Assembly: GCF_035994185.1 (NCBI RefSeq)
Contig: NZ_CP108538.1
Location: 6,115,501 to 6,179,500, forward strand
Direction: 5' to 3'
DNA from: Streptomyces sp. NBC_01217
Lineage (GTDB): Bacteria > Actinomycetota > Actinomycetes > Streptomycetales > Streptomycetaceae
Length of the DNA: 64,000 bases
The notes under the pieces were generated by a model. The model did no database searches and was not told the origin of the DNA. It saw only the letters and a list, made by a program, of their open reading frames with translations. Position numbers and translations under genes: made by a program. Below, one piece after another: positions 42,941 through 49,545 of the stretch (position 1 is its first letter; every line of letters starts with the position of its first letter).

Positions 42941-43140
42941 CTGAGCTTACGGTCAGGGCGAAGCAGCTCGCGAAAGAAGTTTCGTCGCGCTTTGGACTCG
43001 ACGTCAGAACGTCCCAGATTGATGCCAGGAGGAAGCTCTCGGCTTCGAAGCTGAAGGAAGGCAAGGGGGAGGTTGTGGAGTCACCCGCTGCTGAACTCGA
43101 CCCTATAGAGGGGTTCGATGAAGAAACTGACTTGGAGTAG

Positions 43141-43818
43141 ATTCCAGATCTGGCCTTGCTACGGAGGGCCATTCGCCTCATTGGCAACGTGCTGGCGAGT
43201 GGCTCTGTTGTGTCAACTCGTAGGGTTTGTAAGCGGACAGCTGCAGATTCCTGCGACCCCATGAAGACACCGAACTACTACTGGCGGCCAGTGATCTCTC
43301 CGTTGACGCGGGACGCCCACCGGGTAGCATCGCGACGGTTGCCACCCAGCTTTACTGAACCGCGTCCGCCGCCGGCGCCAGGGGCCCGCGGATCATCCGT
43401 ACCCATCCGTGGCTAGAGCATGATTGCATCGGCAGGCTCGTCGACCACCGCCTTGTAAGTTCGCTCTATCTCGGCCTCGGCTGGGCCCAGCTGCGCGCAC
43501 GAGAGTCATCTACGGCCGCTCAAAGGTGCAGCTGTCGGTGGTCGTTGATGTCAGCGCTGGATGTCAGCCGAACAACTCCGGCACAGGGAAGATCTCCAAG
43601 GGCTCGTCCGGCCGATCCGCTCAGCTCCACCAGGGTGTGCCGACTGGCACACCCCCGCAGCGATCGGCACCTCCGCCGACCATCGTCCTCTCGCTTGGAG
43701 AGCACGAGGCCACCCGACTTCATGGGCTAGCCGCACCCAGGACAGGCCGGTACATCGCTGGTCATGCGCCGCACACTAACCCGAGCCCCCTCACCCCCCG
43801 GGGAGGCCCCAGACGTGA
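43141..43818. other. Gene-free stretch of the island
   Basis: No convincing gene is seen on either strand; the short frames lack homology patterns and ribosome sites. A perfect inverted repeat GGGTGTGCC-GACT-GGCACACCC lies at 43633-43654 and could be an operator or terminator. The stretch is probably decayed island DNA. Confidence 0.5.
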
Positions 43819-44136
43819 TCACCCAAGCGCCGTTCCTGACCCGTGCAGCCGAACTCTCACCTGGTGGTTGTGCTCAGCGTGCCCGATGACCTCACCGCGG
43901 ATGCGTGCCCCGAGAATGGGTAGTCCCATCCCCTCGGGCATGGCAATGATCTCGGCGAGCGCCACGGCGTTCGGAAGTCCGTCGACCCGGATGAAGATGC
44001 CGAAGGGCTGACGTCCGATCACCTCTCCCGCGACGGAGGCCCCCAGAGGGAGAACTGCAAGCGTCGCCGTCCAAACTTCCTCCGACGACTGCCCCGGCAC
44101 GTCGGGGCGGCGCGCTGGCCAGTTGTACTCGTCCAT
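43819..44136 (-). CDS. S1-like RNA-binding domain protein
   Basis: 105 aa. ATLAVLPLGASVAGEVIGRQ and PFGIFIRVDGLPNAVALAEI match an S1/OB-fold start (G-x-V-x-G-x-V, then PFGxFV), followed by RIRGEVIGHAEHNHQVRVRL. It probably binds RNA; no other domain is present. ATG 44136 is used. It is the last gene of a minus-strand group (DUF1152, HEAT-like fragment, S1). Functional role in the island is unknown. Confidence 0.75.
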   Translation of the reverse strand: MDEYNWPARRPDVPGQSSEEVWTATLAVLPLGASVAGEVIGRQPFGIFIRVDGLPNAVALAEIIAMPEGMGLPILGARIRGEVIGHAEHNHQVRVRLHGSGTALG

Positions 44137-44238
44137 AGGCAGATCATGACCTGCCGAGGAGCCCGCGACTACTGCGTTGTAAGGGCGGACGCGGTCGATC
44201 GCTGGGACGCCCAGGTCACTGCGGCTGTAGCGCCACCC

Positions 44239-44667
44239 CTACCCAACGAGGCATCTCGACTGCGGCGAGCCGTCGTTGACCATGGTTGACCGCACGATGT
44301 GGCATGACTGTGGCACGGAGCTCAGGCCGTCAACGGCCGCCATGAACATGTCGACTTCGAACTGAATTGCCACTTCACTCCGCTCCGGACGGGCAACCGG
44401 GGCTACGATATCCGGACGAGCCGCGACAAGACTCACAACAGGAACCGTCGCCTCGTAGATCGTGTTCTGGTGGTGGAGGATGCCGTGAACGTCGTCCAGC
44501 GCCTGCGTTCTTACGGCCTGATCTGCATCCGATAGCGCTACCAGGATCTTGGGCGCATCTGCGGCTCGTCCGTAGGCATGGTGCAGTCCTGTCCAGCTGG
44601 TTCGGGTGAGTGTCCACTCTGGGGCGGGCGGATCCGCGGTGGACGGGGGCTCGTGATCGTCTCTCAT
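44239..44667 (-). CDS. Truncated HEAT-protein relative
   Basis: 142 aa. Residues around WTGLHHAYGRAADAPKILVA and LDDVHGILHHQNTIYEATVP match the N-terminus of the 728-aa HEAT-repeat protein at 26444-28630 (WASMEHAYGPADDVPEML; LDGMYGAVHHQGDVYACTL). The remaining 600 residues are missing, and the end (RSTMVNDGSPQSRCLVG) looks random, so it may be a fragment. ATG 44667 overlaps the DUF1152 stop (ATGA), suggesting it is still co-translated. Confidence 0.6.
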   Translation of the reverse strand: MRDDHEPPSTADPPAPEWTLTRTSWTGLHHAYGRAADAPKILVALSDADQAVRTQALDDVHGILHHQNTIYEATVPVVSLVAARPDIVAPVARPERSEVAIQFEVDMFMAAVDGLSSVPQSCHIVRSTMVNDGSPQSRCLVG

Positions 44668-45749
44668 GCGATCCGCCACAAGGGTGCGTTGTACTGCTCC
44701 GGGCGGCTGCGAATGAGTAGCTGGCGCAGTTCGTCACGCTGTGAGCCGTTGAGGTTCAGGACCTCTGTGATGTGGCGGAACGTCGTGTGGGTGATTCCGC
44801 GGCCTCGGGCCTCGCTCTCGAACTCGTCGAGCCGGGACAGGACGGAGTCGCCGTCGAGCTTCACTGTCGGCCGGTCCTTGAGCCATGCGGCCTTGTTGCG
44901 CTCGTAGTCGATTTCCGAGTAACCGCAGACTTCTCGGCTGTGTGCCTCGACCTCGTCCAGGGTGGTGGTCGACAGGATGGCGCGGGCCAACTCGTTGCGG
45001 TTCAGTGCCTCGTCAAAGTCGACTTCATGGATTGTCGGGCTGTCGTCCGTGAGCGGAATAGGCAGGCCGGCGTCCCGCACCTCGCAGACGCCTCGCACTC
45101 CTCGCGCTGTTGCCGCGAGCATCCCAGTTGCCTCGGAGGGATGCCATTCCAGGATTGAGCCGACCAGCTCTGCGTCCCTCGCGGACAAGGTGTGGATGAG
45201 AGGACCGAGCAGACCGCGCACGTCGTCGAGCGGGAGTTCACCATCAAGGCTGGGGCCGGCGATCAGTAGCCGGATGGGCGCGCTCACCTCGCAGCACGCG
45301 GCCAGTGTCAGGGCATCTGCCAGCGGGCTCTTGAGCGTCGGCTCGTCACCTCGCGCGACGATGTCGCCGCCAACGTCCAGGAGGTCGATCGACGCCGGCT
45401 CCAAGTGGGCCACCAGCTCTTCGAGCTGGCATGTGATGCCCTTGGCGCCGTGGTACGGGTCGATCAGTGCGAAGGTGTGCGGGAGCTCTGCGGCGAGTCG
45501 GGGAAGGGCCGAGCCTGCTGGAGCGACCGGGCGGGCCTTGGACGGCACCGACCGGACAGATGGAGTGAGGGGTTCGAGGCCCGTGAAGTCAGACGGTCCT
45601 CTTGGCCCCGGTAGCGGGTCGACCAGCAGACGGTCCCACGCGTACGTGAGGATCACCGCCTGTTCCTCGTTGCCGTACAGGGCGGCGTGAAGCATTGCGG
45701 CGGCGACTGCGTCGCCCCCTCCTCCTGCCGCGACGATCAATCGCGTCAT
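44664..45749 (-). CDS. DUF1152-family protein
   Basis: 361 aa beginning MTRLIVAAGGGGDAVAAAML, a glycine-rich nucleotide-binding-like loop characteristic of DUF1152, and containing ASIDLLDVGGDIVARGDEP and TARGVRGVCEVRDAG. The function of the family is unknown; a sugar-isomerase or nucleotide-binding role is only suggested. The divergent gene is the GntR regulator, with an operator-like site between them, so it may be in the GntR regulon. Confidence 0.82.
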   Translation of the reverse strand: MTRLIVAAGGGGDAVAAAMLHAALYGNEEQAVILTYAWDRLLVDPLPGPRGPSDFTGLEPLTPSVRSVPSKARPVAPAGSALPRLAAELPHTFALIDPYHGAKGITCQLEELVAHLEPASIDLLDVGGDIVARGDEPTLKSPLADALTLAACCEVSAPIRLLIAGPSLDGELPLDDVRGLLGPLIHTLSARDAELVGSILEWHPSEATGMLAATARGVRGVCEVRDAGLPIPLTDDSPTIHEVDFDEALNRNELARAILSTTTLDEVEAHSREVCGYSEIDYERNKAAWLKDRPTVKLDGDSVLSRLDEFESEARGRGITHTTFRHITEVLNLNGSQRDELRQLLIRSRPEQYNAPLWRIA

Positions 45750-45788
45750 GTGCTCAACATTACGGGTTCGGCGTCTGACCGCTCACCC

Positions 45789-45817
45789 TATAGTGGCCAG
45801 AGGCTATAGCCACTTGG
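45789..45817. promoter_or_regulatory. GntR operator and promoter (site A)
   Basis: AGTGGC (45792-45797) and GCCACT (45809-45814) form an inverted repeat overlapping a -10-like TATAGT (45789-45794), 17 bp before the GntR start. The same half sites recur downstream at 46608-46648. Autoregulation by the GntR protein is inferred. Confidence 0.65.
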
Positions 45818-45830
45818 ACGAGGAGGGGAC

Positions 45831-46571
45831 ATGCCTCAGATCGAGGAGGCGCAGCCGAAGTATCTCCAGATCGCTCACTACATCCGCGATCAGATCCTTC
45901 GGGGCGACCTGAGGCCCGGGGACGAGGTGCCCTCGGAGCGGCAGTTGGCGGCGAACTGGAAGGTGTCCCGGCCGACGGCGGCACGGTCGCTGGAAGCGTT
46001 GAGCCACCAGGGGCTCGTCGAGAAGCGGCAGGGGTCGGGCACGTACGTACGGAGCCTCGAAGTCAACCGCCGGGCACGGGAGTTGTACGGGCGGGCTCGG
46101 CAGGTCGGGAAGATCTACACCCCTGGTGAGTACGCGGTGATCACCTCGGCCGGCTGGCTGGAGGCGCCGGAGTACGTAGCCGAGGCGCTGGGCCTGGTGA
46201 AGGATCGTCGGGCTGTGCACCGTCGGCGCGTGACCAGCAACCAGGACGGCCCCATCACCCTGTCCACCTCGTGGTTCGCCCCGGATGTCGGGCAACGGGC
46301 ATCCAAGCTTCTGGAGCCCGAGCGGATCCAGGAGGGCACCTTGATGTACGTCGAGAGCGTGACGGGACGGCAGGGGAGCTATGCCGAGGACCGTATGTGC
46401 GCTCGGCAGGCGACCGACGAGGAGGCAGCAGACCTTCAACTGGGGCCTGGATCTGCGGTCTTGATCGTGCACCATGTCGTGTTCGACCTCCAGGACCGGC
46501 CGTTGGAGTTCGCCGAAGCCACCTACCCGCCGCACCGCTGGGCGTTCGAGCAGGGCTATCCCCTCACCTGA
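45831..46571 (+). CDS. GntR-family (HutC/UTRA) regulator
   Basis: 246-aa transcription factor, KorSA/HutC-like, of the kind that controls transfer of actinobacterial integrative elements. The N-terminal winged helix is clear: KYLQIAHYIRDQILRGDLRP, GDEVPSERQLAANWKVSRPT and QGLVEKRQGSGTYVR. A UTRA ligand-binding domain follows (PITLSTSWFAPDVGQR ... PLEFAEATYPPHRWAFEQGY). GAGGAGGGG precedes the ATG. Inverted AGTGGC/GCCACT sites lie before it and before the next gene. It is probably a remnant of the element's own control circuit. Confidence 0.93.
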   Translation: MPQIEEAQPKYLQIAHYIRDQILRGDLRPGDEVPSERQLAANWKVSRPTAARSLEALSHQGLVEKRQGSGTYVRSLEVNRRARELYGRARQVGKIYTPGEYAVITSAGWLEAPEYVAEALGLVKDRRAVHRRRVTSNQDGPITLSTSWFAPDVGQRASKLLEPERIQEGTLMYVESVTGRQGSYAEDRMCARQATDEEAADLQLGPGSAVLIVHHVVFDLQDRPLEFAEATYPPHRWAFEQGYPLT

Positions 46572-46607
46572 TCGTTCGCCATTTCGGCGAACCGCTTGCG
46601 TGGCCCG

Positions 46608-46648
46608 AGTGGCCAATGCCACTATCCATTAAGTGGCTAAGGCCACTT
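46608..46648. promoter_or_regulatory. GntR operators (sites B and C)
   Basis: Site B AGTGGC-CAAT-GCCACT (46608-46623) and site C AAGTGGC-TAAG-GCCACTT (46631-46648) are perfect inverted repeats centred 24 bp apart, about two helical turns. They flank a possible -10 (TATCCATT) ahead of the ATP-binding gene. They share half sites with site A. Confidence 0.7.
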
Positions 46649-46772
46649 GGTCGGCGGCTGGATCAGCTCGCGCGCGGCCCTTGCGCTCTCCATCGCCAAC
46701 GACCGTGTCCGTGCCGCACCGAAACGGCGCTGCCTCGACTGCGACGGCAGCGGCAAGGAAGGAGTGAGCACT

Positions 46773-47210
46773 GTGGCCTACATGATCGACCGCTACCCCT
46801 GTGAGGGCTCACCGCGACTCGGCGCGATGACGTTGCACCCCTTAGCCGATTCGGTGGGGATGGCGCGGCGCTGGTTCCGGAAGCTCATCGCTCCGTACGA
46901 GGTTGCCTGCTCGGTCGACGACTGCGTACTGATGATCTCCGAGCTGGTGACCAACGCCATTGTCTATGGTCGGTCCGACGAGTCGTGGGTCGTGCGGGTG
47001 GAGTGGTTCCGGGAGGGGGCTTCCCTCCGCGTAGAGGTGCACAATCCTGGGTTCCCGGCGAACGTGCGGCTGCGGTGCCCCGATGCCGGTGACGCGCATG
47101 GGCGCGGACTGCTCCTCGTCGCTTCCATCGCCGACTCCTGGCACTCAGGGCCCAGTCGTCTCGGCGGGACGGTTGTTTCCTTCGTGATGGCTGATGCCTG
47201 GCCCGCATGA
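46773..47210 (+). CDS. Anti-sigma-factor-like ATP-binding protein
   Basis: 145-aa HATPase_c_2 (RsbW/SpoIIAB-like) protein. It has the N-box DDCVLMISELVTNAIVYGRS, then VRVEWFREGASLRVEVHNPG, and the G-box in HGRGLLLVASIADSWHS. Such proteins bind ATP and may kinase or sequester regulators; many Streptomyces copies lack a known partner. GTG 46773 is 8 nt after GGAG; GTG 46764 is possible. The region upstream reads RRCLDCDGSGKEG in frame, perhaps a remnant of a small CxxC protein. It is controlled by GntR sites B and C. Confidence 0.85.
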   Translation: MAYMIDRYPCEGSPRLGAMTLHPLADSVGMARRWFRKLIAPYEVACSVDDCVLMISELVTNAIVYGRSDESWVVRVEWFREGASLRVEVHNPGFPANVRLRCPDAGDAHGRGLLLVASIADSWHSGPSRLGGTVVSFVMADAWPA

Positions 47211-47305
47211 GGTCGGCGAAAGTCGGCCGAAGGTACTCTGCTGCCCATCTGTTCGATGAGCGGGCAGCCTTCGGGGGTTCTGCCCCTGTTCCCGTCGGAG
47301 GGGCC

Positions 47306-47587
47306 ATGGATCTGCTCACTTCGCTCGATGAAGCGGTGGCCGCCCTCAAGGAGCCGTTGAGGCAGCGCGACATCGCGGAGGGTTGGACCGACGATCTCCG
47401 GAGGGAGCTCCAGGAGGAGATCTCGATCAGCTGCTCGGTCCTGCGCCGTCATGGGCAGGGAATGGTGCGGCATTTGCGGCCTCGCCTGGACGAGTGGATG
47501 GAGCGTGAAGCGGTGCAGCCGGGACGTCTCCGGCATCTGGTCCTGGATGTGCAGCGACGGTTGGTGGATGCCCGCAGCGCCATCTGA
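47306..47587 (+). CDS. Small conserved protein near the island right end
   Basis: 93-aa helical, charged protein: MDLLTSLDEAVAALKEPLRQ, then LRRELQEEISISCSVLRRHG. No recognised domain. The ATG follows GGAGG; a longer frame from ATG 47207 overlaps the previous stop but has no ribosome site. It is the last gene before tRNA-Arg and is probably co-transcribed with the ATP-binding gene. Confidence 0.6.
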   Translation: MDLLTSLDEAVAALKEPLRQRDIAEGWTDDLRRELQEEISISCSVLRRHGQGMVRHLRPRLDEWMEREAVQPGRLRHLVLDVQRRLVDARSAI

Positions 47588-47637
47588 GGATGTCGCCCGA
47601 ACTGAACATCCGGGCGGCATGCGCCTGTACATACGCG

Positions 47638-47677
47638 AAGACCCCGACCTCAGCGTTTCCGCTGGAGACGGGGTCTT
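47638..47677. terminator. Hairpin downstream of tRNA-Arg
   Basis: AAGACCCCG (47638-47646) pairs with CGGGGTCTT (47669-47677), with an inner TCAGCG/CGCTGG stem. It is within the island just beyond the att site, and could stop both tRNA transcription (minus strand) and the 47306 gene. Confidence 0.65.
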
Positions 47678-47693
47678 GGGCACTTCCTGCGAA

Positions 47694-47736
47694 GTGCCCC
47701 CGGCAGGATTCGAACCTGCGCACACGGCTCCGGAGG
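47694..47736 (-). repeat. Right att repeat within tRNA-Arg
   Basis: 43 bp identical to 36938-36980. It is the 3' part of the intact tRNA gene plus one following base, and defines the right boundary of the island. Integration restored a complete tRNA. Confidence 0.9.
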
Positions 47737-47766
47737 CCGATGCTCTATCCCCTGAGCTACGGGGGC
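47695..47766 (-). tRNA. tRNA-Arg(CCG)
   Basis: The reverse strand folds as a complete tRNA: acceptor GCCCCCG/CGGGGGC with discriminator A, D arm GCTCAGGGGATAGAGC, anticodon arm TCGGC-CTCCGGA-GCCGT with anticodon CCG, and T arm GCAGG-TTCGAAT-CCTGC. CCA is not encoded. It is the integration site of the island. Confidence 0.97.
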
Positions 47767-48032
47767 GTATCGCTGCGTTACGCGGCGACGGGGGAAACAC
47801 TACCAGCTTCCGCAGGGTGTCCGTGAACAGGTATTTCCGGGTTGGCGGAGGCGGTGGGACGGGTGGTTGTGCGGGTGGTGAAACGGGCGGTGACGTGGGT
47901 GGCTGTGCGGGGTGCGCGGAGACGATGGCCGGGTGGGGCCGGGGGCATCCGGCCGCCCCTTGCGCCACTCGTCCGGGGTCGGAAATGGGCAAAACCCGGA
48001 CGCAGCCCCTACACCCCGCCTACTCTCGGAGT

Positions 48033-48467
48033 GTGTCAGGGGCGTGTGGCCGCGTGCTTGTTGTCGACGACAACAAGGTCATCCGGCAGTTGATCAGGGT
48101 CAATCTTGAGCTTGAGGGCTTCGAGGTCATGACCGCGGCCGATGGTGTCGAGTGTCTGGATCTGGTCCACCGGGTGCGTCCCGATGTGATCACGCTCGAT
48201 GTCGTCATGCCCCGGATGGACGGTCTGCAGACCGCCACCAGATTGCGCTCCGATCCGCGGACCAGACATGTGCCCGTGGCGATCGTCAGTGCCTGTACGC
48301 CTTACGAGGTGGACAGCGGGGTCGCCGCAGGGGTCGATGCGTTCCTGGCGAAACCCTTCGAGCCGAGCGAGCTGGTGCGGCTCGTACGGCAGTTGATGGA
48401 CAGGGAGGCCCCGCCGTCGCTCGACGGCAGACACGGAGCCGGGAGGGCGGAGAGCGCCGCCGGGTGA
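48033..48467 (+). CDS. Single-domain response regulator
   Basis: 144-aa CheY-like receiver with no output domain. The acidic pocket is VLVVDDN, the phosphoacceptor Asp is in ITLDVVMPRMDG, and the conserved Lys is in FLAKPFEP, followed by an Ala/Gly-rich tail. The GTG at 48033 lies 6 nt after TACTCT, resembling a -10 box, so a leaderless mRNA is possible; the GTG at 48054 is an alternative. Partner kinase unknown. It lies between tRNA-Arg and nrtL. Confidence 0.85.
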   Translation: MSGACGRVLVVDDNKVIRQLIRVNLELEGFEVMTAADGVECLDLVHRVRPDVITLDVVMPRMDGLQTATRLRSDPRTRHVPVAIVSACTPYEVDSGVAAGVDAFLAKPFEPSELVRLVRQLMDREAPPSLDGRHGAGRAESAAG

Positions 48468-48522
48468 CCGCATGGCGAAACCGGGTCGCGGGGCGCCCCC
48501 CTTCCTCCCATACGCTGGTCCT

Positions 48523-49518
48523 GTGACCCCCGCCGATCTCTCCAGGACCGTGCTGCACGCCGTGCGCCGCGCGGTCGACGAGAACGCCTTGCGCGCGCCC
48601 GTGCCCGCGCGCGTGCGAGTGGAGCGGACACGCCCCGGCGGGCGTGGTGACTACGCCTGTGCCGTCGCCCTCCAGCTGGCCGGGCCCGCCGCGCTGCCGG
48701 CCGGGGAAGTGGCCGAGATCCTCCGGGAGCGGGTGCAGGGGGCGCCGGGGATCGATGGCGTCGAGGTCACCGGGCCCGGGTTCCTGAACTTCACCCTCGG
48801 TGATTCGGACGGCCTGGCAGCGGTCGTCCGGGTCGTGGGCGGGTGCGGCACGGAGTACGGGCACGGGGACGCCCTCGCCGGCGCGCCGGTCTCGTTCGTA
48901 CCCGTCGACGAACCGCGCGCCCGCGTCGTCACCGGGACCGTCGAGCGACTGCTCCGGGCCCAGGGGGCGGACGTCGGGGCGCGTACGGAGGACGGCGAGG
49001 CACTGTACGTCGTGCCCGTGCCTGCCGAAGACCGTGATCTCTTCACGCGGCTCGGGAGCGACGCCGCGCGCTGGGCGCTGCTGCGGGCCGCCCCGCACGA
49101 CCGCGCCCGGTGTACGGGGAGCGACGAGCTCCTCGTACAGCAGGAGAGCAATCCGTTGTTCCGGGTGCGGTACGCGTACGCCCGCACCCGTGCGCTGAGC
49201 CGGAACGCCCGGCAGCTCGGGTTCCGCGCCGAGTACGAGGAGAGCGTGGACGCGCCCGCGCTCGGGGCACTCCTCGCCGATCATCCCGGTGTGCTCGCCG
49301 CCGCCGCCCGCCACCGCGAGCCGGACCGGGTCGCCCGGCAGCTGGAAGCGGTCGCGCAGGCATTCTTCGACTTCCACGACAGCGCCGGGCCGCTCCCCGT
49401 CGGTGACGAGAAACCCTCGGCCGCCCACCGCTCCCGGCTCGCCCTTGCCGAAGCCGCCGGGACGGTGCTGGCAGGCGGCCTGTCCCTGCTCGGCATCAGC
49501 GCACCCGAAGTCCTCTGA
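48523..49518 (+). CDS. nrtL: ArgS-related anticodon-binding protein
   Basis: 331-aa relative of arginyl-tRNA synthetase that lacks the catalytic HIGH/KMSKS core. It keeps an N-terminal ArgS-like domain (GDYACAVALQLAGPA, VEVTGPGFLNFTL, typical of the add-1 domain) and a DALR-type anticodon-binding domain at the C-terminus (NPLFRVRYAYARTRAL...FFDFHDSAGPL). It probably binds tRNA or acts as a regulator but cannot aminoacylate. GTG 48523 follows a -10-like TACGCT by 6 nt, suggesting leaderless expression. It lies before lysA in the aspartate-family cluster. Confidence 0.85.
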   Translation: MTPADLSRTVLHAVRRAVDENALRAPVPARVRVERTRPGGRGDYACAVALQLAGPAALPAGEVAEILRERVQGAPGIDGVEVTGPGFLNFTLGDSDGLAAVVRVVGGCGTEYGHGDALAGAPVSFVPVDEPRARVVTGTVERLLRAQGADVGARTEDGEALYVVPVPAEDRDLFTRLGSDAARWALLRAAPHDRARCTGSDELLVQQESNPLFRVRYAYARTRALSRNARQLGFRAEYEESVDAPALGALLADHPGVLAAAARHREPDRVARQLEAVAQAFFDFHDSAGPLPVGDEKPSAAHRSRLALAEAAGTVLAGGLSLLGISAPEVL

Positions 49519-49545
49519 GAGATCCGAGAGAAGCAGAGCAACACG

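Larger units (their letters stand above)
39850..43140 (+). pseudogene. Nuclease-like gene broken by two ISs, 5' end lost
   Basis: Three exon-like fragments: 39850-40301, 41178-41232 and 42941-43140. Removing IS B with its TAA duplicate and the IS1380 element with its CTGAG duplicate restores one frame with no stop: SEGIK-LGYFVYVIHAE, then HVEPE-LTVRAKQLAKE, ending FDEETDLE. The core reads RGPVDFKFVQNW...RALLEIKLASN, which fits a PD-(D/E)XK pattern (D, then ExK), followed by FWHGLTKQTVQYL. I infer a restriction-endonuclease-like fold, possibly anti-phage. Composition is AT-richer than neighbours. The original N-terminus is gone. Functional assignment is tentative. Confidence 0.7.
36938..47736. 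mobile_element. Decayed integrative island at tRNA-Arg(CCG)
   Basis: A 10.8-kb segment lies between two identical 43-bp repeats (36938-36980 and 47694-47736) corresponding to nt 31-72 of tRNA-Arg(CCG) plus one base. The complete tRNA is at the right end and the orphan 3' half at the left. This is the expected product of tyrosine-recombinase integration into a tRNA 3' end. Cargo: IS elements, nitroreductase, unknown proteins, an IS-broken nuclease-like gene, S1, DUF1152, GntR and ATP-binding genes. No integrase, excisionase, replication or Tra gene was found, so it is immobile by itself. The same tRNA is, from memory, used by an AICE in S. coelicolor. Confidence 0.85.

Noticed and set aside
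43424..44011. 195-aa plus-strand frame in the island
   Set aside because: No ribosome site or domain; its second half is antisense to the S1-domain gene.
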